42,759 nucleotides of DNA from Candidatus Gastranaerophilales bacterium (GTDB lineage Bacteria; Cyanobacteriota; Vampirovibrionia; Gastranaerophilales; Gastranaerophilaceae): positions 1 to 42,759 of the forward strand of contig CALVAK010000017.1 of assembly GCA_944325525.1 (NCBI GenBank). The letters run 5' to 3'. Below the pieces are notes generated by a model that was not told where the DNA came from, did not search any database, and saw only the letters and a list, made by a program, of their open reading frames with translations. Each line of letters begins with the position of its first letter. The stretch's first letter is position 1. The position numbers and the translations under genes are program-made. Of the stretch, positions 25,387 through 32,893 are shown piece by piece.

Positions 25387-26123
25387 TTGATAAATCACTC
25401 GTAAAAAAGAGATTTTCAAAAAGTCTAAAAACATACGATGATAATGCATTCATACAAAAAATAATGGCAAAAAATTTAATCGGATTTCTAAATAGAAAAG
25501 AATACGATTCAATATTGGAAATAGGTAGTGCCACAGGTCTTTTAACCGGCGAAATTAAACATAAAATAAAATGCAAACATTATTATTCAAATGATTTAGT
25601 TGAAGAATCCAAAAATTTTATAGACAAGATATATGAGAATAATTTTTTTATTCCGGGTGATATAGAAACAATAACACTTTCAGAAAAATATGATTTAATC
25701 ATATCAAATGCCAGTCTACAGTGGTGCAATAATCTGGAAGATACTATCTCAAAACTGATTAACTCATTAAATAATAAAGGACTACTCGCTGTATCAATAT
25801 TTGGAGAAAATAACCTTCCTGAAATTAAAAATATTTTTAATTTAGATAATAAAAACTATAATATTATAAATTTAAAACAACATCTTAAAAAATATAAAAT
25901 ACTGTGTTTTCATGAAGAAGAACACAAACTATATTTTAATAGCCCGGCCGATATATTAAAACATATAAAACTAACCGGAGTAAACGCAATTAAAGAAATA
26001 AAATTAACAAAAACCAAATTTAAAAATTTTGAAGAAACCTATGAAAAACTATATAAAGAAAAAGATAAATATTTCCTTACCTATAATCCCATATATATTG
26101 TCATAGAAAATAATCTTATATAA
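25383..26123 (+). CDS. bioC: Malonyl-ACP O-methyltransferase
   Basis: This 246-residue SAM-dependent methyltransferase starts the pimelate moiety by methylating malonyl-ACP. SAM motif I is LEIGSATGLLTGEI (about 41-54), and ISNASLQWCNNL (about 104-115) is the characteristic BioC segment. The N-terminal MIDKSLVKKRFSKSLKTYDDNA also fits BioC. It overlaps bioG by 4 bp. At its end it overlaps the convergent comM gene by 8 bp. Together bioF, bioG and bioC supply everything from malonyl-ACP to the oxononanoate apart from the fatty-acid elongation enzymes. Confidence 0.93.
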   Translation: MIDKSLVKKRFSKSLKTYDDNAFIQKIMAKNLIGFLNRKEYDSILEIGSATGLLTGEIKHKIKCKHYYSNDLVEESKNFIDKIYENNFFIPGDIETITLSEKYDLIISNASLQWCNNLEDTISKLINSLNNKGLLAVSIFGENNLPEIKNIFNLDNKNYNIINLKQHLKKYKILCFHEEEHKLYFNSPADILKHIKLTGVNAIKEIKLTKTKFKNFEETYEKLYKEKDKYFLTYNPIYIVIENNLI

Positions 26124-27657
26124 AAGAACGATATTGAATTGCCTGAGAAATATGCTGGATAAGAATATTTTCACTGTCATCCAAATCAGCTATAGTTCTT
26201 GCAAGCTTTAATACCCTGTCGTACGCTCTTGCAGACAGATTAAATTTTAATGATGCATTTTTCAAAACAGCAGTAGATTCATTATCCAATTTACAATATT
26301 TTTTTATTAATTTCGGTGTAAGCTCAGCATTAGTATATATATTAAGTCCTTTATATCTTTCAGACTGAATATTTCTGGCATTAATAACACGTTTTCTGAT
26401 ATCTTCTGATGATTCAGCTTTATCATTATTATTATCAATAAGTTCATTAATTTTAAGTCTTGGGACTTCGATAACAATATCAATTCTATCAAGCAAAGGC
26501 CCTGATAATTTCGAACGGTACTGTTTAATTTGGAACTCCGTACATCTGCATTGTTTTTCACTATCTCCGAGATATCCGCACGGGCAAGGATTCATTGCGG
26601 CAAGAAGAATAAAATCAGAAGGAAACTCCAGCCTCATCTTAGCTCTTGCAATAACAATTTTACCATCTTCAAGCGGTTGACGCAAAACCTCAAGTACAGC
26701 ACGGGGAAATTCAACAAATTCATCTAAGAATAAAACACCTCTATGTGCAAGTGTTATTTCTCCAGGCTTGGGTATTGTGCCGCCACCTATTATACCGACA
26801 GCAGAAGCAGTGTGGTGAACACATCTAAATGGACGCTTTGTTATTAAAGGTTTTTGAGGATTTATTAACCCTGATATACTATATATTTTAGTTAATTCAA
26901 GAGATTCATCAAAGCTTAAAGGCGGCAAAATTGAAGCAAAACATTTAGCAAGTAAAGTCTTACCCGATCCGGGAGGCCCTGACATAAGCAGGTTATGAGC
27001 ACCAGCAGCAGCTATTTCCATTGCTCTTTTTGCTTTAACTTGTCCTTTGACATCTTTAAAATCAAACGAATTAATTTCATCATTTTTATCATTAAAATAA
27101 TCATTTACATTTGATATAACAGGGTTTATTTTTTTATGCTCCGGAGATTGTATATTAAAATGATTAACTATATCATTTAAACTTTTTGCTCCAAGAATAG
27201 TCATATCTTTTATAATGGCTGCTTCTTTTGCATTATCATACGGAACAACAAGTGTTTTTATCCCCTGTTGTTTCAAACCTGCCGCAATCGGCAAAACACC
27301 GTTAACAGCTCTTAAAGAACCATCAAGTGAAAGTTCGCCTATAAAAGCCGTATCTTTTAGAGCACTATTTATAAAAATCCCATTCTTTGCAAGAATACCA
27401 AGAGCTATAGGCAAATCATAATTACTTCCTTCTTTTTTTATATCAGCAGGTGCCAGATTAACAACTATTTTTTTATTCGGAAACTCATAGCCCGAGTTTT
27501 TTATTGCAGAACGAACTCTTTCTTTTGCCTCACTTATGGCAGTATCAGGAAGCCCGACAATAGATACTGACGGAAGTGAATTATTAATATCCACTTCAAC
27601 CAGAATTTTATATACATCCAAACCTATTATGCTTGCCGTTAAAATTTGTGATATCAC
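26116..27657 (-). CDS. comM: YifB/ComM family Mg-chelatase-like AAA+ ATPase
   Basis: The 513-residue protein starts at a GTG with TAGGG 7 bp upstream. It has an N-terminal Lon-protease-like domain (about 1-170, opening TASIIGLDVYKI and VNLAPADIKKEGSNYDLP), then an AAA+ domain. Visible there are Walker A SGPPGSGKT, Walker B GVLFLDEFVEF, and the MNPCPCGYLGD insert with CRC that is typical of the family. The end is the Mg-chelatase C-terminal region (SARAYDRVLKLARTIADL). ComM is a hexameric helicase that promotes branch migration in natural transformation. It is monocistronic; a perfect palindrome covers its start codon. Confidence 0.95.
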   Translation of the reverse strand: MISQILTASIIGLDVYKILVEVDINNSLPSVSIVGLPDTAISEAKERVRSAIKNSGYEFPNKKIVVNLAPADIKKEGSNYDLPIALGILAKNGIFINSALKDTAFIGELSLDGSLRAVNGVLPIAAGLKQQGIKTLVVPYDNAKEAAIIKDMTILGAKSLNDIVNHFNIQSPEHKKINPVISNVNDYFNDKNDEINSFDFKDVKGQVKAKRAMEIAAAGAHNLLMSGPPGSGKTLLAKCFASILPPLSFDESLELTKIYSISGLINPQKPLITKRPFRCVHHTASAVGIIGGGTIPKPGEITLAHRGVLFLDEFVEFPRAVLEVLRQPLEDGKIVIARAKMRLEFPSDFILLAAMNPCPCGYLGDSEKQCRCTEFQIKQYRSKLSGPLLDRIDIVIEVPRLKINELIDNNNDKAESSEDIRKRVINARNIQSERYKGLNIYTNAELTPKLIKKYCKLDNESTAVLKNASLKFNLSARAYDRVLKLARTIADLDDSENILIQHISQAIQYRSFI

Positions 27658-27659
27658 AA
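27646..27659. promoter_or_regulatory. Palindrome over the comM start codon
   Basis: TTGTGATATCACAA is a perfect 14-bp dyad and contains the GTG start at 27657-27655. It could be an operator, or mark the translation start in a small hairpin. It resembles a CRP half-site pair but with a 2-bp rather than 6-bp spacer. Confidence 0.3.
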
Positions 27660-27730
27660 TTTAGCCCTATGTAAATATTCTTACCTAACAAGTATATAAC
27701 ATAGAACATTTCAGTTTCAAGAAATTAATA

Positions 27731-27862
27731 TTAATCCAGTTTTTTTTCTGTTTCTTCTATTTTTTGATAGATTATATCTATCTGTTTTTTAAACCATTCC
27801 GTAAATAGCTTAATTTCACCGATAAAATTATATGCACCCGGCCATATTGAATTATAATACAT
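27731..27862 (-). CDS. Small protein of 43 residues
   Basis: An open frame from an ATG at 27862 to a TAA at 27731 encodes MYYNSIWPGAYNFIGEIKLF and 23 further residues, ending EETEKKLD. GGGAG lies 8 bp upstream, which is a good ribosome binding site. The protein has an aromatic start and one long amphipathic helix (EWFKKQIDIIYQKIEETEKK). It has no membrane segment. It stands alone in a 469-bp interval between comM and sdaAB. I know of no family match. The ribosome site and coding-like composition make it more likely real than not. Confidence 0.55.
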   Translation of the reverse strand: MYYNSIWPGAYNFIGEIKLFTEWFKKQIDIIYQKIEETEKKLD

Positions 27863-27929
27863 ATATTTTTCTCCCTTAATACTTACTTTTATATATTTAT
27901 CGGCAAAACAAAGAAAAACTTTACAGTAT

Positions 27930-28091
27930 TTAAGTTAAATTTGTAAACTTATGTAAAAAAAGCAATAAAAACCCGCATAAAAAAATTTTTACGGTAATTA
28001 AAGAAAATGTAAGACTCATAAAGTCTAAACTGAACAACTATCTACCAAAACTAACCTAGTTAACGCTCTTTTAAAAAAAGAGCTTTTTTTT
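27930..28091 (+). ncRNA. Candidate small RNA ending at an orphan terminator
   Basis: The strong plus-strand terminator at 28065-28091 has no plus-strand gene ahead of it; the nearest gene upstream runs the other way. The sdaAB promoter lies after the terminator. So something short must be transcribed on the plus strand between about 27930 and 28065. It contains a small GACT/AGTC hairpin (about 28013-28025). No clear promoter is visible, and the 5' end given here is a guess. Confidence 0.3.
28065..28091 (+). terminator. Rho-independent terminator without an upstream gene
   Basis: GCTCTTTT-AAA-AAAAGAGC (28065-28083) is followed by eight T residues. The T-run is on the plus strand only. Confidence 0.8.
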
Positions 28092-28118
28092 GCCTAATTA
28101 AGTCAAAAACCATATAAT
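28090..28118 (+). promoter_or_regulatory. Promoter of the serine dehydratase operon
   Basis: TTGCCT (28090-28095), a 17-bp spacer, then TATAAT (28113-28118). The sdaAB ATG is 8 bp further on, so the message would be nearly leaderless. A second TATAAT touches the ATG. Confidence 0.55.
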
Positions 28119-28126
28119 TATATAAT

Positions 28127-28795
28127 ATGAAGCAGCGTTCACTTTTTGATATAATTTCACCTGTTATGACAGGTCCATCCAGTTCTCATACGGCAGGAGC
28201 AGTAAGACTGGGTTTGATGGCACGTAATATATACAAAGAAATTCCGGAAGAAGTTACATTTGTTTTATACAACTCTTTTGCAAAAACAGGAAAAGGACAC
28301 GGTACAGACAAAGGACTTTTAGCCGGTTTATCAGGATATAGTGTTGACAGTGAAAATATAAAAAATATATTTAACCTTAAAGAAACTAAAAATATTAAAT
28401 ATAAATATTTATTTGAACAAAATGCAGACCGGCACCCTAATGCAGTAGATTTTATATTATCAGGTAATATTAATATGACAATATCGGGAAGTTCAACCGG
28501 AGCCGGAAATATAGAAATAACACAAATTAATGAATTTTCAACACGAATTTCCGGAGAATTTAATACATTACTGCTTTTTTACAAAGATAAGCCTGGAATG
28601 ATTTCTAAAGTATCTTCTCTAATACAAAAAGAAAATATAAATATAGCAACACTTGAATGTGACCGTAATGCAAAAGGAAAAACAGCATCAATGTGTATCT
28701 GTCTTGATGGTGAGATATCTGATACAATTATTAAAGAAACTGAAAATATTGAGGATGTATATTTTGTAAGAAATATAAGAAAATTAGAGGACTAA
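28127..28795 (+). CDS. sdaAB: L-serine dehydratase, iron-sulfur-dependent, beta subunit
   Basis: The 222-residue protein opens with SLFDIISPVMTGPSSSHTAGAVR, the family signature that contributes to substrate binding. Residues about 148-220 form an ACT domain (LLLFYKDKPGMISKVSSLIQ, CICLDGEIS) which may bind serine. It works with SdaAA to convert L-serine to pyruvate and ammonia through a 4Fe-4S cluster in the cytoplasm. The two-gene form is usual for Firmicutes-type enzymes. No Shine-Dalgarno is visible. SdaAA starts 1 bp after the stop. Confidence 0.95.
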   Translation: MKQRSLFDIISPVMTGPSSSHTAGAVRLGLMARNIYKEIPEEVTFVLYNSFAKTGKGHGTDKGLLAGLSGYSVDSENIKNIFNLKETKNIKYKYLFEQNADRHPNAVDFILSGNINMTISGSSTGAGNIEITQINEFSTRISGEFNTLLLFYKDKPGMISKVSSLIQKENINIATLECDRNAKGKTASMCICLDGEISDTIIKETENIEDVYFVRNIRKLED

Positions 28796-28796
28796 A

Positions 28797-29699
28797 TTGG
28801 AATATTCTATAAATACATTTGAAAAATTATTAAATACCTGCAAAAAAGAGAATAAAAAGATATATGAAATAATGCAGGAAAAAGAAGCTTATGATTTTGA
28901 AAAAAGTGTACAGGATGTAAGAAATAAAACAGAAAATATTCTAATTGCTATGAAACAGGCAATAAACAGAGGTTTAAAATCAAAAGAAAAATCTTCAAGC
29001 GGTTTGTGCGGTGATGATTGTAATAAACTTATTGAAAAATATAAAAAACATAAATCTTTATTCGGTGAATTATTTGAAAAAATAGTAAGCTATGCAATCG
29101 CAACAATGGAAGAAAATCTAAGAATGAACAAAATAGCCGCATGCCCGACAGCAGGTTCTTGCGGAATTGTACCCGCAGTAATAATATCTTTAAGTGAGAA
29201 ATATAAACTTGATAAAGAAGAAGAAATAAATGCCCTGATAACGGCAGGTACAATCGGCTATGTTTTTTCAGCAAAAATACCGATGGCAGGAGCAGTAGGC
29301 GGCTGTCAGACAGAATGCGGAGCAGCTTCAGCTATGGCAGCGGCAGGTGCAGTATATATAATGGGCGGAAATGAAAAACAAATAATAAATGCAGCAGCTT
29401 TAGCTCTAAAAAACATCCTTGGATTAACCTGTGATCCGGTTTCAGGTCTTGTTGAAATTCCGTGTGTAAAAAGAAATGCATTTCTTGCAATACATGCTAT
29501 AACTGCAGCCGAATTAACAATGGCAAATATAGAAAGCAAAATACCCGCTGATGAAATAATTGATGCAATGCTTCAAACCGGTCAATTAATGTCTCCGCTG
29601 TTAAAAGAAACTTCACAAGGAGGTTTGGCTTTAACAAAAAGTGGTATATTAATTAACAGAGAACTAAGTAATAAATATTCAGTAACGGAAGGAACATAA
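28797..29699 (+). CDS. sdaAA: L-serine dehydratase, iron-sulfur-dependent, alpha subunit
   Basis: The 300-residue protein starts at a TTG directly after sdaAB. Conserved cysteines for the oxygen-sensitive 4Fe-4S cluster are visible in ACPTAGSCGIVPA, VGGCQTECGAA, LTCDPVSG and EIPCVKRNAF. The SAMAAAGAVYIMGG and KETSQGGLALTKSGI segments are typical. It forms the catalytic subunit with SdaAB and deaminates serine to pyruvate. It is followed 1 bp later by an unknown 106-residue gene in the same operon. Confidence 0.95.
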   Translation: MEYSINTFEKLLNTCKKENKKIYEIMQEKEAYDFEKSVQDVRNKTENILIAMKQAINRGLKSKEKSSSGLCGDDCNKLIEKYKKHKSLFGELFEKIVSYAIATMEENLRMNKIAACPTAGSCGIVPAVIISLSEKYKLDKEEEINALITAGTIGYVFSAKIPMAGAVGGCQTECGAASAMAAAGAVYIMGGNEKQIINAAALALKNILGLTCDPVSGLVEIPCVKRNAFLAIHAITAAELTMANIESKIPADEIIDAMLQTGQLMSPLLKETSQGGLALTKSGILINRELSNKYSVTEGT

Positions 29700-29700
29700 A

Positions 29701-30021
29701 ATGTCAGAAGGAAAAGATCCTGCTTTAAACAGTTTGGAACAGTCATTAATAAATTTTTTATCACAGAAAAAAGATATAGAAGATAAAATAAGCGGTGGTT
29801 CAAGACGATTAAAATCACTGACTTTAGGTTTAAAAAAAGATTCAAAATCAATATTCTTTACTGTTCAAATCGGAATGTTCGAAGCAGCTTTTAATACAAA
29901 TAACGGTTTAAAAGAGAGAGGAAGTTGTTTTGGACTTGAAAGATATATAAGAGACTGGTATGAACGCTCTACTGTAAATTATGAAATAAAATCACTTATT
30001 AAACAAAAATTTAAAGATTAA
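29701..30021 (+). CDS. Hypothetical protein in the serine dehydratase operon
   Basis: This 106-residue protein starts 1 bp after the sdaAA stop, with GGAAGGAAC as ribosome site. Two halves can be seen: a helical start (about 8-35) and a part with SIFFTVQIGMFEAAFNTNN, which looks like beta-strands, followed by ERYIRDWYERS and a helix. It is cytoplasmic in character. I do not recognise the family. The tight spacing and shared terminator say it is co-expressed with serine dehydratase, so a regulatory or accessory role is conceivable but unsupported. Confidence 0.75.
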   Translation: MSEGKDPALNSLEQSLINFLSQKKDIEDKISGGSRRLKSLTLGLKKDSKSIFFTVQIGMFEAAFNTNNGLKERGSCFGLERYIRDWYERSTVNYEIKSLIKQKFKD

Positions 30022-30045
30022 AAAGAGGGGATATCCCCTCTTTTT
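30020..30045. terminator. Bidirectional terminator between the serine operon and dapL
   Basis: AAAAAGAGGGGAT and ATCCCCTCTTTTT form a perfect 26-bp palindrome with A/T flanks. It serves both converging transcripts. Confidence 0.92.
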
Positions 30046-30054
30046 AAATCTATA

Positions 30055-31233
30055 TTAAAACAATTCAGAAAATCTTTTCATAGCTTCAATGGTATTTTCT
30101 CTGTTGCCAAAAGAAGTTAATCTGAAAAAACCTTCGCCGTTTTTACCAAAACCTGAACCCGGAGTTCCGACAACAGCTATTTTATTTAGCATATAATCAA
30201 AGAATTCCCATGATTTCATATTGCCGGGACATTTTAGCCAGATATAAGGAGAATGTTTACCACCTGTATAAAAAATTCCTTTTTTATCCATAGTTTCAGA
30301 CATAATTTTGGCATTTTCACTGTAATAATCAATATTTTTCTTAATCTGCAATTGTCCTTCTTCCGAAAATACCGCTTCAGCACCTCTTTGTACAATATAA
30401 GGAACTCCGTTGAATTTTGTTGTCTGTCTTCTCAGCCAGAGTTTATTTAAATGAATGCCGTTGCGTACAAGAGTTTTAGGAACAACAGTATATCCGCATC
30501 TTGTACCTGTGAATCCCGCTGTTTTTGAGAATGAACAAAATTCTATTGCACAATTTTCAGCTCCTTCTATTTCATAAATACTATTAGGCAGCTCTTTTGA
30601 TTTTATAAAACACTCATAAGCAGCATCAAACAATATTACCGCATCATTTTTAATTGCATATTCCACCCACTGTTTTAAAGCTTCTTTAGTATACACAGCA
30701 CCTGTCGGATTATTCGGAGAACATATATATATTATGTCACACTTAATATTATTATCAGGAAGCGGCAAAAAAGAATTTTCTTCATTAGCATTCATAAATA
30801 TAACTTTTCTTCCGTCCATAATGTTTGTATCAACATAAACCGGATATACCGGATCTGGAATCAAAACTGTATTATCTTTATCAAACAAATCAAGAATATT
30901 ACCCAAATCACTTTTAGCACCGTCAGAAATAAAGATTTCATCAGTATTAATAGTAATAAATTTTCTGTAATAATAATTTTTTATTGCTTCTCTCAAAAAC
31001 AAATATCCTTGTTCCGGTCCGTAGCCTTTAAATGTAGATTGAACTCCCATTTCATCCGCAGCTTTTTTTATTGCATCAACAACAACCGGAGCAAGAGGAA
31101 GAGTTACATCTCCTATCCCCATTTTTATAAGTTTTTTATCCGGATTATTTTGAGTATATTCTGCAACTTTTTTCGCAATTGTAGAAAATAAGTAACTATC
31201 TTCCAAATTTAAGTAGTTTTTATTTATGTTCAT
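30055..31233 (-). CDS. dapL: LL-diaminopimelate aminotransferase
   Basis: This 392-residue fold-type I PLP enzyme converts tetrahydrodipicolinate directly to LL-diaminopimelate, for lysine and peptidoglycan. Lys237 in SFSKTAGFTGTRCGY binds PLP; SPNNPTG (about 172-178) and the Asp in ILFDAAYECF (about 203) are further cofactor contacts. The start KMGIGDVTLPL and the KGYGPEQGYLFLREA segment are diagnostic for DapL rather than other aminotransferases. DapL is the route of cyanobacteria, plants and chlamydiae, in keeping with the proposed lineage. AAGGAG lies 5 bp before the ATG. It is divergent from the glutamate synthase gene. Confidence 0.95.
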   Translation of the reverse strand: MNINKNYLNLEDSYLFSTIAKKVAEYTQNNPDKKLIKMGIGDVTLPLAPVVVDAIKKAADEMGVQSTFKGYGPEQGYLFLREAIKNYYYRKFITINTDEIFISDGAKSDLGNILDLFDKDNTVLIPDPVYPVYVDTNIMDGRKVIFMNANEENSFLPLPDNNIKCDIIYICSPNNPTGAVYTKEALKQWVEYAIKNDAVILFDAAYECFIKSKELPNSIYEIEGAENCAIEFCSFSKTAGFTGTRCGYTVVPKTLVRNGIHLNKLWLRRQTTKFNGVPYIVQRGAEAVFSEEGQLQIKKNIDYYSENAKIMSETMDKKGIFYTGGKHSPYIWLKCPGNMKSWEFFDYMLNKIAVVGTPGSGFGKNGEGFFRLTSFGNRENTIEAMKRFSELF

Positions 31234-31309
31234 AATTTCTCCTTAAGAATATAATTAAACATCAATCAGTGTTATATTATTAACCGATTTACTTAATTAT
31301 ACATTAATA

Positions 31310-31323
31310 AAACAAATTTGTTT
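31310..31323. promoter_or_regulatory. Palindrome between dapL and the glutamate synthase gene
   Basis: AAACAAATTTGTTT is a perfect 14-bp dyad in the 200-bp divergent promoter region. It could be an operator, but low-complexity AT sequence makes chance dyads common here. Confidence 0.3.
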
Positions 31324-31355
31324 AATACAACACATATAATACAGAAATAAAAAAT

Positions 31356-31385
31356 TTGTTATATAAATTATGTAAATGCTATAAT
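31356..31385 (+). promoter_or_regulatory. Promoter of the glutamate synthase-type gene
   Basis: TTGTTA (31356-31361), an 18-bp spacer, then a perfect TATAAT (31380-31385), about 50 bp upstream of the ATG. AAAGGA is the ribosome binding site. Confidence 0.6.
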
Positions 31386-31433
31386 TAAAATTAAAAATGA
31401 CAAAAATGACAACAAAACAAAAAGGATAAAAAG

Positions 31434-32807
31434 ATGGCAGTAAGACAAAGACCCCATGAACAAGACCCGATGGTAAGAAGAACAAATTTCGAAGCAGTTG
31501 AATCAAATCTTACAGATGAACAGGCAAAGCTTGAAGCAAGCCGCTGTTTAAATTGCAAAAACCCTAGATGTGTACAGGGCTGCCCTGTTAACATAAAAAT
31601 TCCGGAATTCATACAGGCAGTAAAATCCGGAGAGATTGAAAAAGCCGGTGAAATAATAAGAGAATCAAGCCTGCTGCCTTCAGTATGCGGAAGAGTTTGT
31701 CCGCAGGAAAGACAATGTGAAGGGAAATGTGTTCTAGGCATAAAATCAGAGCCCGTTGCAATCGGTGCTTTAGAAAGATATGTTGGTGATTCCACAAATG
31801 TCAAAATAGGCAAAATAACAGAAACAGGTAAAAAAGTTGCAATTATTGGTTCAGGATGTGCAGGTATTACTGCTGCGGCAGATTTAAGAAAAGCCGGACA
31901 TGAAGTAGTAGTTTTCGAAGCTCTACACAAGCTCGGAGGTGTATTAAGATACGGCATACCACCATTTAGACTTCCAAGAAAGTTTCTGGACAAAGAAATA
32001 TCCAATTTAAAAGAAATGGGAGTAAAATTTGTTACAAATGTGGTTGTAGGTAAATCTATAACAATAAAGCAGCTGGAAGATGACGGTTTTGACGCCATTG
32101 TAATAGGTTCAGGAGCAGGACTCCCCAAAATGATGGGTATACCCGGAGAAAATCTCAATGGAGTATACAGTGCAAATGAATTTTTAACAAGAGTTAATCT
32201 TATGCAGGCAAACAAAGAAGATACAGCAACGCCTCTTCGTGTTGGAGAAAAAGCAGCAGTAATAGGAGGCGGCAACGTAGCAATGGATGCTGCAAGAGTT
32301 GCAGTAAGAGTCGGTTTTAAAGAAGTATATATTGTCTACAGAAGAACTGAAGCTGAACTTCCTGCAAGACTTGAAGAAATAAGACATGCAAAAGAAGAAG
32401 GTGTTGTTTTTAAGTTTCTGAGAGCTCCAAAAGAAATTTATAATAAAGAAGGTTATGTTAACGGTATGAATTTTGAAATAATGGAACTTGGCGAACCTGA
32501 TGAATCAGGAAGGAGAAAACCTGTTCCGACCGGAAAAACGGAAGATTTAGATGTTGATACCGTCATTGTTGCTCTCGGCACCGGTCCTAATCCGACAATA
32601 CAAAGTTCAATGAAAATGGATAATATGGATTTAGAAACAAACCCGAAAGGTTACATAATAATAAATGCAGAAACAGGTGAAACCTCAATAAAAGGAGTAT
32701 ATGCCGGAGGTGACGTTGCTCCTACAGGATCTTCAACTGCAATTAATGCTATGGGTGCAGGTAAACGTGCAGCAAAAGCCATTAACGAATATCTGGCTAA
32801 AAATTAA
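31434..32807 (+). CDS. gltD: NADPH-dependent glutamate synthase small subunit-type oxidoreductase
   Basis: The 457-residue protein has N-terminal cysteines (RCLNCKNPRCVQGCP, about 37-51; SVCGRVCPQERQCEGKC, about 83-99) that hold two 4Fe-4S clusters. An FAD-binding GSGCAGITAA (about 138) and an NADPH-binding GGGNVAMDAARVA (about 280) follow. The ending GDVAPTGSSTAINAMGAGKRAA contacts FAD. It feeds electrons from NADPH to glutamate formation, or acts as the NfnB/SudA-like electron-bifurcating subunit; without the partner gene nearby these cannot be told apart. It stands alone with its own promoter and terminator. Confidence 0.85.
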   Translation: MAVRQRPHEQDPMVRRTNFEAVESNLTDEQAKLEASRCLNCKNPRCVQGCPVNIKIPEFIQAVKSGEIEKAGEIIRESSLLPSVCGRVCPQERQCEGKCVLGIKSEPVAIGALERYVGDSTNVKIGKITETGKKVAIIGSGCAGITAAADLRKAGHEVVVFEALHKLGGVLRYGIPPFRLPRKFLDKEISNLKEMGVKFVTNVVVGKSITIKQLEDDGFDAIVIGSGAGLPKMMGIPGENLNGVYSANEFLTRVNLMQANKEDTATPLRVGEKAAVIGGGNVAMDAARVAVRVGFKEVYIVYRRTEAELPARLEEIRHAKEEGVVFKFLRAPKEIYNKEGYVNGMNFEIMELGEPDESGRRKPVPTGKTEDLDVDTVIVALGTGPNPTIQSSMKMDNMDLETNPKGYIIINAETGETSIKGVYAGGDVAPTGSSTAINAMGAGKRAAKAINEYLAKN

Positions 32808-32824
32808 CGGATTTATTCAAATAC

Positions 32825-32864
32825 AAAGTAAAAAGAACCTTAAAATTAAGGTTCTTTTTACTTT
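32825..32864. terminator. Bidirectional terminator between gltD and the lpx operon
   Basis: A perfect 19-bp stem, AAAGTAAAAAGAACCTTAA with its complement, and a 2-base loop. T-rich arms on both strands end the two converging transcripts. Confidence 0.95.
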
Positions 32865-32893
32865 ATCAATAATTTAATTAACGATTAGATTTT

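Noticed and set aside
31391..32275. Long minus-strand frame of 294 codons opposite gltD
   Set aside because: The plus strand encodes a clear FAD/NADPH oxidoreductase with all motifs; the antisense frame is a shadow of it.
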